A stretch of 64,000 bases of DNA, from NCBI RefSeq assembly GCF_947500995.1, contig NZ_CANMUA010000005.1, positions 186,001 to 250,000 of the forward strand. The letters run 5' to 3'. Under the pieces are notes generated by a model. It was given only the letters and a program-made list of their open reading frames with translations, searched no databases and had not been told where the DNA came from. Positions 1-7,674 of the stretch are shown in pieces (positions within the stretch are counted from its first letter, which is position 1; each line of letters begins with the position of its first letter). Origin of the DNA: an uncultured Serinicoccus sp. (GTDB taxonomy: Bacteria; Actinomycetota; Actinomycetes; Actinomycetales; Dermatophilaceae). The position numbers and the translations under genes are program-made.

Positions 1-408
1 CTCGCCCCCGCCGAAGCCGAACCGGTGGATCTTGCGGTAGGTCGCGCACACCGAGCCCCGCGGGTCGAGCACGACAGAGGTGTTCCACAGGTGCCGCCCC
101 TCCTCCCCCGGCTCGGCCGTGCGCTCGACGTGGGAGCCGGTATGCACCACCGCCCCGACCTCCCGCGTCGCCTCCGCGACGGGCACGAGGGCAGGGGGCA
201 GGTGGCCGTCCGCCAGCCCGGAGAGGTCCTGGCTGCGCTCCTCCCACTCCTTCGACGCGAAGCCTCCCGCGCTCCACAACTCGGGCAGCAGCACCAGGTC
301 GTGGCCGGCCCCGGCCTGTCGCACCAGCGCGGCGACCCGCTCGGCCCGCGCCTCGACGCCCTCCTCGCTGCCGTCGGCATACCCGAGCTGGATGATCGCG
401 ACCTTCAT
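1..408 (-). CDS. Carbon-nitrogen hydrolase (nitrilase/omega-amidase family), N-terminal 136 residues, cut by window edge
   Basis: The visible 136 residues begin MKVAIIQLGY and read as the N-terminal half of a nitrilase-superfamily amidohydrolase, which hydrolyses carboxamides or nitriles in the cytoplasm with a Glu-Lys-Cys triad. The Glu is visible as E43 in LPELW and the Lys as K126 in YRKIHRFGF; the Cys should lie beyond the left edge. The ATG at 408 overlaps the stop of the upstream CopD/CtaG gene in an ATGA, so translation is probably coupled. The substrate cannot be told: omega-amidase-like and hydantoinase/carbamoylase-like members look alike here. Confidence 0.88.
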   Translation of the reverse strand, partial: MKVAIIQLGYADGSEEGVEARAERVAALVRQAGAGHDLVLLPELWSAGGFASKEWEERSQDLSGLADGHLPPALVPVAEATREVGAVVHTGSHVERTAEPGEEGRHLWNTSVVLDPRGSVCATYRKIHRFGFGGGE

Positions 409-2417
409 CGGCTGCTCCTCTGCGCCAGGCTCTGCAGGTGGGCGTTGTAGGCGGCGAGCTCGGCGTCGTCGTCACGCGCGGCCTGGCGGTCCGAGCGCGC
501 GCTCTCCCGCTCGTCGCGGCGTATCCAGTCCACCATGACCATGAGCACGAGGACCACCGTGGGCAGCTCGCCGACCCCCCACGCGATGGCCCCGCCCACC
601 TGCTGGTCGGCGAGCAGGTCGGGCACCCAGGGCACCTCGATGGCCTTGTAGAAACCCGGCGCGAGCAGCCAGGTGCCCTGCATGAGCGCGAGCCCGAAGA
701 AGGCGTGCGTCGCGAGGGTGCCCAGCAGCACGAGGATGCGCAACGGTGCCGGCCACTTCTCCGGCCCCGGGTCCTGGCCGACGAGCGACCACACGAAGGC
801 GAAGCCGGACAGCGAGAAGTGGGCGACCATGAGCACGTGCCCGACGTGGGTCGTCATGGCGAGCTCCAGCAGCCCGGTCCAGTAGAAGGCGATGAGGCTG
901 CCGAAGAAGATGACCCCGGCCACCAGGGGGTTGGCGATGAACGCCGCCCACCGGGAGTGCACCACGGCGAGCAGGAGCTCGCGGGGCCCGAGGGTCTTGT
1001 CCCGTCGCGCGGGCAGCGTGCGGTAGGCGAGGGTGATCGCCTGCGCCGGCACGAGCAGGATCGGCACCCCCATCATGAGCGCCATGTGCATCATCATGTG
1101 CTGCGAGAACATCACCCGGCCGTAGACCGCCGGCGCCCCGCTGGTGACGTAGACGAACAGCGCCCACCCGAGCACCCACACCAGCAGCCGCCACCACGGC
1201 CAGCGGTCACCGCGGCGCCAGAGCTTCACGCAGCCGGCGGCGTAGAGCCCGACTGCCACCAGCGCCACGAGCAGGAAGAGCCAGTTGACCTCCCACACGT
1301 CGAGCAGACGGGCCGAGCTGTAGGGCGGCGGCATGGGGTAGCCGGTGAGCGCGAAGACCGCCGTGTCGAGGTCGGCGGAGGACTCCACCACGGGTGGCGG
1401 CGTGCGCGAGAGCACCGCGCCGAGGGCCACCGCGGCCCCCATGACGGCCAGCTCGCTGGCGGCCAGCGCACCGAACAGCCACGGCCGGTCGGCCCCGCGG
1501 GCGATGATGGCCCGGCGCTGCACCGCCCCGAAGACGCCGAGCACCCCGAGCAGCAGCACCTTGGCCCAGATGAGCACCCAGTAGGCGCTGGACAGGTCCG
1601 CCAGATCGTCGGCGGTGAGCAGGGCGAAGAGCAGGCCGGAGAGCGCGATGGCGGCGTAGCACCAGGTCGCGAGCAGCGAGTAGCGGCGCAGGGTGTCGGG
1701 CAGCGCCGGGCCGAGCAGCGGCAGCAGCAGCCCCAGCGCCATGAGGCCGCCCACCCAGACGCACATCCCGACGAGGTGCAGCGCGAGGGCGGTGACCGCG
1801 GTCTCGTGACCGTCGGTGCCGCTGGCGTGGCCGCCGTAGGCCAGCGGTAGGAGCGCCACGAGCGCGAGGGCCGAGGCCCAGGCCAGGGCGCCGCGCGTCC
1901 GCGCCGAGGCCGCGAGGGGCACGAGCAGGGCGACCAGCACCGTCTCGATGAGGCGCAGGCGCATGACCTCCAGCCCCCAGAGGTTGGCCAGCAGGTCGGA
2001 CAGGTAGCCGGGAGCACCCAGCGGCAGACCGGCCAGGTCGCCGAAGCCGACGACGAGGATCGCCGCCGACGCGGCCGCCCACACCACCGCGGACAGGGCG
2101 GCCACCCGGGCGGCCGCACCGCGGCGGTCGGTGCCCCGGCCCTCGCGGACCAGGAACGCCGCCGCGACGAGCAGCCCGATGGTCAGGGCGGCGGCCAGGT
2201 GGTGGACGACCTTGAGCAGGACCATGCCCCAGCGCACGACCGGGCCGGCGTCGCCCAGCAGCAGTGGGGCCACGGCACCGCTCAGCGCGGCCGCGGCGAC
2301 CGCCACCACGAGCGCGGTGAGCAGGGTCGTCACCGGTACGGCCCAGCGCAGGGCCGGGGCCGTGGGCGCGCCGTCCGCCTCCGGGGCGACCGGTCGAGCG
2401 GGGGTGCGCAGGGACAT
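405..2417 (-). CDS. Bifunctional CopD copper-import / CtaG cytochrome c oxidase assembly membrane protein
   Basis: This 670-residue polytopic membrane protein joins two copper-related domains. Residues about 30-340 resemble CopD (HLVGMCVWVGG at 214-224, and a His-rich YGGHASGTDGHE just before it). Residues about 370-640 resemble CtaG/caa3_CtaG (FSQHMMMHM at 437-445, later HVGHVLMVAHFSLSG). The fusion is a recognised actinobacterial architecture and is thought to bring copper across the membrane and supply it to cytochrome oxidase; that role is inferred from the families. The ATG at 2417 sits 6 nt after a TAGCAT -10 box, so the message is probably leaderless. The downstream nitrilase gene overlaps it by 4 nt. 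Confidence 0.9.
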   Translation of the reverse strand: MSLRTPARPVAPEADGAPTAPALRWAVPVTTLLTALVVAVAAAALSGAVAPLLLGDAGPVVRWGMVLLKVVHHLAAALTIGLLVAAAFLVREGRGTDRRGAAARVAALSAVVWAAASAAILVVGFGDLAGLPLGAPGYLSDLLANLWGLEVMRLRLIETVLVALLVPLAASARTRGALAWASALALVALLPLAYGGHASGTDGHETAVTALALHLVGMCVWVGGLMALGLLLPLLGPALPDTLRRYSLLATWCYAAIALSGLLFALLTADDLADLSSAYWVLIWAKVLLLGVLGVFGAVQRRAIIARGADRPWLFGALAASELAVMGAAVALGAVLSRTPPPVVESSADLDTAVFALTGYPMPPPYSSARLLDVWEVNWLFLLVALVAVGLYAAGCVKLWRRGDRWPWWRLLVWVLGWALFVYVTSGAPAVYGRVMFSQHMMMHMALMMGVPILLVPAQAITLAYRTLPARRDKTLGPRELLLAVVHSRWAAFIANPLVAGVIFFGSLIAFYWTGLLELAMTTHVGHVLMVAHFSLSGFAFVWSLVGQDPGPEKWPAPLRILVLLGTLATHAFFGLALMQGTWLLAPGFYKAIEVPWVPDLLADQQVGGAIAWGVGELPTVVLVLMVMVDWIRRDERESARSDRQAARDDDAELAAYNAHLQSLAQRSSR

Positions 2418-2423
2418 ACCCCC

Positions 2424-2429
2424 ATGCTA
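2424..2429 (-). promoter_or_regulatory. -10 box TAGCAT of the copD/ctaG gene (leaderless)
   Basis: TAGCAT on the minus strand ends 6 nt before the ATG at 2417. This is the spacing expected if transcription begins at or next to the start codon. No Shine-Dalgarno sequence fits between. Confidence 0.6.
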
Positions 2430-2470
2430 CGGAGCCCGACCGACACCCGGCACCGCCGACCGGGGGTCGT

Positions 2471-2476
2471 TAGGGT
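2471..2476 (+). promoter_or_regulatory. -10 box TAGGGT of the MDMPI-family gene (leaderless)
   Basis: TAGGGT is followed by 6 nt (ggcggg) and then the ATG at 2483. It lies only 41 bp from the oppositely directed TAGCAT box, so the two genes are fired divergently from one short interval. Confidence 0.6.
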
Positions 2477-2482
2477 GGCGGG

Positions 2483-3376
2483 ATGGTCGTTCATCCCTCC
2501 CCGCCCGCCGACGTGCCCGGCTACGTCGAGGCCTACCGACAGGTGCTGCTGTCGATGGTCAACACCTGCGACGGGCTGCGCGAGGCCGAGTGGGACCTCC
2601 CGACCGACTGCCCCGGCTGGACGGTCCGTGACCACGTGGCCCACACCGTGCACCTCGAGGACTACCTCTCCGGCTCCGAGCACCCCGTCGTCGAGGAGCC
2701 CATCGAGGTCGGCTCCCCGGAGCACGTCCGCAACGAGACAGGGGTCTGGATGGAGCAGGGGGTCCGCTCGCGCGCCGGACTCACGCCGGACCAGCTGCTG
2801 TCCGAGCTGCGCGGCCTGGTCGAGATCCGCAGCGCCGACCTGTATGCCCACGACCTGGCCCTGGACTCCACCGTCCGCTCCGTCCGCGGCAGGGAGACGA
2901 CCTTCCAGCGGCTCGTCCGGCTGCGCCTGTGCGACGTCTGGACCCACGAGCAGGACATCCGGGAGGCCCTCGGGCGTCCCGGGTCGCTGGACGGCGACGG
3001 CGCCGCGATGTGGACCGCCATGGTCCTCGAGGCGCTCCCCGAGGTGGTGCTGCGCCGGGTGGAGCCGGAGCCGGGCACCGTCGTCATCCTGGAGAGCACC
3101 GGCCCGGTGACCGGGCGGGCCGGGGTGCGGATCGACGTCGACGAGGACGGCGAGCCGGTCGCGCACGAGCTGTTCACCGGCCACTCCGCGGAGGAGGGCG
3201 AGGACGTGCCGGTCTTCGATGCCGGCGAGGAGGCCACGACCACCATCTCGCTGTCCACCCACGCCCTCGCCCGCCGCACCGCCGGGCGCGCGAGCACCGA
3301 GGACACGGCCTACCACGTGCAGGGCGACGAGGAGCTCGCCCGGGCCGTGCTCGACGCCTTGACGCTGGCGCGCTGA
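2483..3376 (+). CDS. Maleylpyruvate isomerase family (MDMPI/DinB-like) mycothiol-dependent protein
   Basis: The 297-residue protein carries the MDMPI N-terminal four-helix domain: TDCPGWTVRDHVAH at 41-54 and WTHEQDIR at 153-160 are the conserved metal-site blocks of the DinB/MDMPI superfamily. A C-terminal alpha/beta domain (about 185-297) follows. Members use or are modelled on mycothiol, the actinobacterial low-molecular-weight thiol; the substrate is usually unknown and is not indicated here. It stands alone with its own promoter and faces a membrane-protein gene on the other strand across a shared hairpin. Confidence 0.85.
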   Translation: MVVHPSPPADVPGYVEAYRQVLLSMVNTCDGLREAEWDLPTDCPGWTVRDHVAHTVHLEDYLSGSEHPVVEEPIEVGSPEHVRNETGVWMEQGVRSRAGLTPDQLLSELRGLVEIRSADLYAHDLALDSTVRSVRGRETTFQRLVRLRLCDVWTHEQDIREALGRPGSLDGDGAAMWTAMVLEALPEVVLRRVEPEPGTVVILESTGPVTGRAGVRIDVDEDGEPVAHELFTGHSAEEGEDVPVFDAGEEATTTISLSTHALARRTAGRASTEDTAYHVQGDEELARAVLDALTLAR

Positions 3377-3412
3377 GGCTCGGCACGCTGAGGATCGGCG
3401 CGCTGATGCCGG

Positions 3413-3443
3413 GCGCGGGCCTCCCTGGGCTCAGCGCCCGCGC
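3413..3443. terminator. Hairpin between convergent genes
   Basis: GCGCGGGC (3413-3420) pairs with GCCCGCGC (3436-3443) around a 15-nt loop. It lies 37 bp after the MDMPI stop and overlaps the last codons of the convergent membrane-protein gene. There is no T tract; a bidirectional terminator role is inferred from position. Just upstream (3376-3410) the motif CGCTGAGG-like recurs about three times. Confidence 0.4.
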
Positions 3444-3832
3444 GCCCCGCGGCTGAACCACCACAGCCCGCCGACGAAGAGCGCCAGCACCGCCAGGACG
3501 GTCCCCGCCACCCACAGCCCGGGCGTCCACCCGAGGGTCACGTCGAGGACCGCCGCGACGAGCGCGATGGCCAGCCCGCCCTGCGCCGCCAGCCGGGTGG
3601 CCCGGAACTGCCCCAGTGCCTCGCTGCGGTCCGCCTCGCTCCCGGTCATCAGCCGGGCGGCCGGCTCCAGGCGCCGGCTGACCGACTGGAGCACGGCATA
3701 CCCGAGGAAGAAGCCCGCCCCGAGCACCGCCACCCGGGTGTTGCCGCGGGACAGCCCGACGATGAGCACGACCACCGCGGCGAGGGTGGTCAGCGCGGTG
3801 AAGATGCGGTCCTTGAGGCGGGGCCGGGGCAT
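3431..3832 (-). CDS. Small integral membrane protein of unknown function
   Basis: The 133-residue product has four likely membrane helices (about 12-31, 34-52, 85-102 and 107-126) and basic ends (MPRPRLKDR, RGARGR). A short acidic cytoplasmic segment, LMTGSEADRSEALGQF, links helices 2 and 3. I do not recognise the family. The ATG at 3832 is 6 nt after a TACCAT box. It is divergent from popT, with which it shares a gap of about 110 bp. Confidence 0.7.
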   Translation of the reverse strand: MPRPRLKDRIFTALTTLAAVVVLIVGLSRGNTRVAVLGAGFFLGYAVLQSVSRRLEPAARLMTGSEADRSEALGQFRATRLAAQGGLAIALVAAVLDVTLGWTPGLWVAGTVLAVLALFVGGLWWFSRGARGR

Positions 3833-3838
3833 GGGCCG

Positions 3839-3844
3839 ATGGTA
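3839..3844 (-). promoter_or_regulatory. -10 box TACCAT (leaderless) overlapping the GGCATACC word
   Basis: TACCAT on the minus strand ends 6 nt before the ATG at 3832. The box overlaps one of the overrepresented GGTATGCC octamers (3841-3848), as also happens at 19930-19939. Confidence 0.55.
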
Positions 3845-3927
3845 TGCCGTGCCTCACCACCCCCTCGCGCGCGCCGCGCCCCGCCCGCGCCCCGCCCGGA
3901 CCCGGTCCGGCGCCCCCACCGCTCCCG

Positions 3928-3933
3928 TACCCT
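3928..3933 (+). promoter_or_regulatory. -10 box TACCCT of popT
   Basis: TACCCT is followed by 8 nt and the GTG start of the DUF368 gene at 3942. No ribosome-binding site is present, so a leaderless or nearly leaderless message is likely. This decides the start codon. Confidence 0.55.
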
Positions 3934-3941
3934 GGACGACT

Positions 3942-4910
3942 GTGACCGACACCTCCCGCGCCGCCTCGCAGCACGCCGCCCGCAGCCGGAAGCTGCTCCC
4001 GCTGGACCTCCTGCGCGGCTTCCTCATCGGCATGGCCGAGCTCATCCCCGGGGTCTCCGGCGGAACGGTCGCCCTCGTCACCGGGCTCTACGAGCAGCTC
4101 ATCGGCAGCGCCTCGCACGTCGTCTCCGCGGCCAAGGCCCTCGTCGTCGGGGACGAGCGCGGCCGGGTGCAGGGGGCGCTCACCGAGCTGCGCCGCACCA
4201 ACTGGTGGCTGCTCGTCCCGGTCGTCGTGGGCATGGCGCTGGCCGTCCTCACCATGGCCGGGGTGATGAGCCGCTTCGTCACCGAGGCCCCCGAGCACGC
4301 CCGCGGGCTCTTCCTCGGGATGGTCGCGACCAGCGTGGTGGTGCCGCTGCGGATGCTCACCGAGCGCCGCCGGCCGGTGTGGGTGGAGGTCGTGCTGGCC
4401 GTCGGTGCCGCGGTGCTGGCCTGGACGCTCATCGGCTTCGCCGGCGGCCAGGCGGTCGCCGACCCCCCGCTCATCCTCGTCTTCGGCGCCGCGGCCGTGG
4501 CCATCTGCGCGCTGGTCGTCCCCGGGGTGTCCGGGTCCTTCTTCCTGCTGGCGGTGGGCCTCTACACCACGACCCTCGACGCTGTGGACTCGCGCGACCT
4601 GCTCTACATCGGCGTCTTCGCGCTGGGCGCGGCCACCGGCCTGGCGTCCTTCGTGCAGCTGCTCAGCTGGCTGCTCGAGCACCACCGCCGCTCGACCCTC
4701 ATCGTCATGGCCGGTCTCATGGTCGGCTCGCTGCGGGCGCTGTGGCCCTGGCAGGAGTCGGCCGGCGGCGAGGACCACGGGCCCGGCGCGCTCGTCGCGC
4801 CCTACGCCCCGGTCCTGGGCCCCGTCCTCCTGGCGCTGCTGGGCGCCGCGGTGGTCGCCGTGCTCGTGGTCGTCGAGGCCCGCAGCAGCGACGGCGACGA
4901 GAAGGACTGA
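3942..4910 (+). CDS. popT: DUF368 family undecaprenyl-phosphate translocase (PopT-like)
   Basis: The 322-residue polytopic membrane protein has the two DUF368 half-repeats, each with a PGVSG turn: PGVSGG at 36-41 (in GMAELIPGVSGGTVAL) and PGVSGS at 194-199. DUF368 proteins have been shown to return the lipid carrier undecaprenyl phosphate to the cytoplasmic leaflet for re-use in wall and polysaccharide synthesis. I chose GTG 3942 because the TACCCT box ends 8 nt upstream and the homologous sequence begins soon after (RKLLPLDLLRGFLIGM). A short Asp/Lys tail ends the protein, and its last codons are duplicated 160 bp downstream. Confidence 0.88.
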   Translation: MTDTSRAASQHAARSRKLLPLDLLRGFLIGMAELIPGVSGGTVALVTGLYEQLIGSASHVVSAAKALVVGDERGRVQGALTELRRTNWWLLVPVVVGMALAVLTMAGVMSRFVTEAPEHARGLFLGMVATSVVVPLRMLTERRRPVWVEVVLAVGAAVLAWTLIGFAGGQAVADPPLILVFGAAAVAICALVVPGVSGSFFLLAVGLYTTTLDAVDSRDLLYIGVFALGAATGLASFVQLLSWLLEHHRRSTLIVMAGLMVGSLRALWPWQESAGGEDHGPGALVAPYAPVLGPVLLALLGAAVVAVLVVVEARSSDGDEKD

Positions 4911-5095
4911 CTCAGGCCCAGGCGAGCGCCCGGGCGACAGGCACCGGCGCCTGAGCCCCGCTGCATACCGATCTGGACAGAGGTTTCTGGGACCCGTCGC
5001 CCAGAGACCTCTGTCCAGAAGTTCAGGTCAGCAGGAGTAGGGCAGGGGCGGCGCCGACGAGAAGGACTGGCTCAGGCCCAGGCGAGCGCCCGGGC
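4895..5095. repeat. 41-bp direct repeat (4895-4935 and 5055-5095) flanking a hairpin insert
   Basis: The 41 bp at 4895-4935 recur at 5055-5095 with one mismatch. Weaker identity extends about 13 bp further left. The first copy holds the true popT stop; the second holds the true stop of the convergent E2 gene. Each copy contains both gene ends, so the ancestral stops were probably adjacent and a unit of about 160 bp was later duplicated or inserted. Confidence 0.8.
4972..5020. terminator. 20-bp inverted repeat between popT and E2
   Basis: The arm beginning TCTGGACAGAGG and the arm ending CCTCTGTCCAGA form about 20 paired bases with one mismatch, around a 9-nt loop. It sits inside the duplicated unit between two convergent genes, so it can serve as a bidirectional terminator. 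It could also be the body of a small mobile element. Confidence 0.55.
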
Positions 5096-6592
5096 CGGGT
5101 CCTCGAGCAGCGCGGCCAGGTCGGCGAGGAACATCGAGCCCAGCTCGCCGTCGATGAGGCGGTGGTCGAAGCTCACCGCGAGCTGGGTGACCCAGCGCGG
5201 CTCGATCCGCTCCTGCTCGCCCTCGCCGACGACCCACGGCATCCGCCGCACCGCGCCGAAGCAGACGATCGCGGACTCCCCCGGGTTGATGATCGGGGTG
5301 CCGGTGTCGATCCCGAAGACGCCGACGTTGGTGATGGTGATGGTGCCGCCGGACATGTCGGCCGGCTGCGTGCGCCCCGCCTTGGCGGTCGCCACCAGGT
5401 CGGTCATCGCCTCGGCCAGCTGCCGCAGGTCCATGAGGTCGGCGTCCTTGATGTTGGGGACGACGAGACCGCGCGGCGTCGCGGCGGCGATGCCGAGGTT
5501 GACGTAGTTGCGCTGCACGATCTGCTGCGCGTCCTCGTCCCAGACGGCGTTCATCCCCGGGTTGCGGCGCACCGCGACGGTCATCGCCTTGGCGAGCACG
5601 AGCAGCGGGTTGATCCGCAGATCAGCCAACCCGGAGGACCGGTCGGCCTTGAGCCGGTCGATGAGCTCCATGGTCCGGGTGACGTCGACGGTGACGAACT
5701 CGGTGACGTGCGGCGCGGTGAACGCCGAGCCCACCATCGCCTGCGCCGTCATCTTGCGCACGCCCTTGACGTCGGTGCGCTCCTCGCGCTCACCCGAGCG
5801 GTCGAACACCGGTCGCTGGTATGCCGTCCGCCCGGCGCCGCCGGCCGCCTCCCCCGCACGGCCGGTCGCCTCGGTCGCAGGGGAACCATCCGCGGCGCCC
5901 GGTCGGGTCGAGGAGGAACCATCCGCGGCGCCCGGTCGGGTCGAGGAGGAACCATCTGCGGCGCCCGGTGGGGTCGTGGGCGCTGCGCCGCCCTCGAGGA
6001 ACGCGTCGATGTCGGAGCGCCGGACGATGCCGGTGGGCCCGGCCGCGTCGACCTCGTTGATGTCGACGCCGCGGTCCTTGGCGTACTTGCGCACCGGGGG
6101 CGAGGCCTTGGCCTTGCGCTGAAGCGCGGAGGCCGCCTCGGCCTCGGCGCCGGAGGCCCCCCGGCGCCGCTTGCGGCGGGTGGTGGAGCCCTCGATGGCG
6201 CCGTAGCCGACGAGCATCGCCTCGCGCGTGCTCCCGGTGCTGCTGCCACCGCCCTCGGGCGGGCTGGGGACCAGGTCGTCGGACGCCGCGGCGGCCTCGT
6301 CGGTGACGTCCTCGACGTGGGTGCCGGCGCCCCCGCCCGCGGCCGGGCCCTCGCCGGTGCCGTCGTCCACGACGACGATCGGCGTGCCGACCTCGACCTC
6401 GTCACCCTCGGCAGCCAGGATCTTGGTGACGGTCCCCGCCCACGGGATCGGCAGCTCCACGAGCGACTTCGCGGTCTCCACCTCGACCACGATGTCGTTG
6501 GTCTTCACGGTGTCGCCCTCGGCGACCTTCCACTGGATGATCGTCGCCTCGACGAGGCCTTCGCCGGGGTCGGGGAGCTTGAACTCGGGCAC
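5072..6592 (-). CDS. bkdC: Dihydrolipoamide acyltransferase E2 of a 2-oxoacid (branched-chain type) dehydrogenase
   Basis: The 506-residue E2 has one lipoyl domain (1-77; lipoyl lysine K42 in VETAKS), a peripheral-subunit-binding domain (about 165-200) and the acyltransferase core (about 280-506) with SFDHRLIDGE at 474-483, which holds the catalytic His and Asp. It transfers the acyl group from E1 to CoA. GTG 6592 is the start because AGGAGG lies 8 nt upstream and the lipoyl domain begins at once. The linker after the binding domain holds three 11-residue repeats. One lipoyl domain and the propionate genes nearby favour the branched-chain complex; pyruvate dehydrogenase is the alternative. 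No E3 gene is present. Confidence 0.9.
   Translation of the reverse strand: MPEFKLPDPGEGLVEATIIQWKVAEGDTVKTNDIVVEVETAKSLVELPIPWAGTVTKILAAEGDEVEVGTPIVVVDDGTGEGPAAGGGAGTHVEDVTDEAAAASDDLVPSPPEGGGSSTGSTREAMLVGYGAIEGSTTRRKRRRGASGAEAEAASALQRKAKASPPVRKYAKDRGVDINEVDAAGPTGIVRRSDIDAFLEGGAAPTTPPGAADGSSSTRPGAADGSSSTRPGAADGSPATEATGRAGEAAGGAGRTAYQRPVFDRSGEREERTDVKGVRKMTAQAMVGSAFTAPHVTEFVTVDVTRTMELIDRLKADRSSGLADLRINPLLVLAKAMTVAVRRNPGMNAVWDEDAQQIVQRNYVNLGIAAATPRGLVVPNIKDADLMDLRQLAEAMTDLVATAKAGRTQPADMSGGTITITNVGVFGIDTGTPIINPGESAIVCFGAVRRMPWVVGEGEQERIEPRWVTQLAVSFDHRLIDGELGSMFLADLAALLEDPARALAWA
5884..5975. repeat. 33-bp tandem repeat (about 2.8 copies) inside the E2 gene
   Basis: Units start at 5884, 5917 and 5950, each beginning AACCAT and containing GGCGCCCGGT. 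The period of 33 bp keeps the frame and encodes the 11-residue unit PGAADGSSSTR in a flexible linker. A related 33-bp repeat in the opposite orientation lies in mutB (13138-13203). Confidence 0.85.
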
Positions 6593-6648
6593 GAGGGCCG
6601 CCTCCTGGGTGGACTGGCTGAGCTGGTCTGGGCGTGAGCGGGGTGGGG

Positions 6649-7665
6649 TCAGTACGCGAGCAGGGTCTCGACGGCGTGCAGGACGCGGTCGAGGTCGGGG
6701 AGGAAGACCTCCTCGTGCCGGCTCGGCGGGTAGGGGATGTTGTAGCCGCCGACCCGCAGGACCGGCGCCTCGAGGTGGTAGAAGCAGTGCTCCTGCACGT
6801 GCGCCGCGAGCTCGGAGGTGATGCTGGCGAAGGTCTGCGCCTCGGACAGCGCGATGCACCGCCCGGTCTTGCGCACCGACTCCTCGATGACGTCGACGTC
6901 CAGCGGGGACAGCGAGCGCAGGTCCACGACCTCGATCGACGGGCCGTCCTCCAGCTCGGCGGCCTGCGCGGCGGCGTGGGCGACCTTGACCATGGGGCCG
7001 TAGGTGAGGACGGTGACGTCGCTGCCCTCCACCCGGACGACGGCGTCCTCCAGCGCGTGCGGCGCGTCCTCGAGCGACCCGCCCCCGTCGCCGAGGTCGA
7101 GGACCCCGCGCTCGTGGTAGCGGCGCTTGGGCTCGTAGAACACGACGGGGTCGTCGCTGGCGATCGCCTGCTGCATCATCCAGTAGGCGTCCTCGGTGCC
7201 GGAGCAGGTGACCACCCGCAGCCCGGCCGTGTGCGCGAAGTAGGACTCGTTGGACTCGCTGTGGTGCTCGACCGCCCCGATGCCGCCGCCGTAGGGGATG
7301 CGGATGACCATCGGCACCTTGAGCGCGCCCTGGCTGCGGTTGTGCATCTTGGCGACCTGGCTGACGATCTGGTCGAAGGCGGGGTAGACGAACCCGTCGA
7401 ACTGGATCTCGACGACCGGGCGGTAGCCGCGCAACGCCATACCGACCGCGGCTCCCATGATCCCGGACTCGGCCAGCGGGGTGTCGACGACCCGGTCCTC
7501 CCCGAAGTCCTTCTGCAGGCCCTCGGTGATGCGGAAGACCCCGCCGAGCTTGCCGACGTCCTCACCCATGAGGACGACCTTGGGGTCGCGCTCCATCGCC
7601 GCGCGCATGCCGGCGTTGAGCGCCTTGGCGATCGTCATCCGGGTCGCCGTGCTCTGCGTGCTCAT
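6649..7665 (-). CDS. bkdB: 2-oxoacid dehydrogenase E1 beta subunit (branched-chain/pyruvate type)
   Basis: The 338-residue protein is a standard transketolase-like E1 beta chain. Conserved blocks include GEDVGKLGGVFRITEGL, DTPLAESGIMGAAVGMAL, the EIQFDGFVYPAFDQIVSQ segment and IPYGGGIGAVEHHSESNESY. With E1 alpha it forms the thiamine-diphosphate-dependent decarboxylase that loads the E2 lipoyl group. It lies 9 bp after E1 alpha and 56 bp before E2 in one operon. Confidence 0.9.
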   Translation of the reverse strand: MSTQSTATRMTIAKALNAGMRAAMERDPKVVLMGEDVGKLGGVFRITEGLQKDFGEDRVVDTPLAESGIMGAAVGMALRGYRPVVEIQFDGFVYPAFDQIVSQVAKMHNRSQGALKVPMVIRIPYGGGIGAVEHHSESNESYFAHTAGLRVVTCSGTEDAYWMMQQAIASDDPVVFYEPKRRYHERGVLDLGDGGGSLEDAPHALEDAVVRVEGSDVTVLTYGPMVKVAHAAAQAAELEDGPSIEVVDLRSLSPLDVDVIEESVRKTGRCIALSEAQTFASITSELAAHVQEHCFYHLEAPVLRVGGYNIPYPPSRHEEVFLPDLDRVLHAVETLLAY

Positions 7666-7674
7666 CGGTGCCCC

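Noticed and set aside
438-1850. Long plus-strand open frame opposite the CopD/CtaG gene
   Set aside because: It is His/Arg/Glu-rich with no recognisable domain and is the usual antisense shadow of a GC-rich gene.
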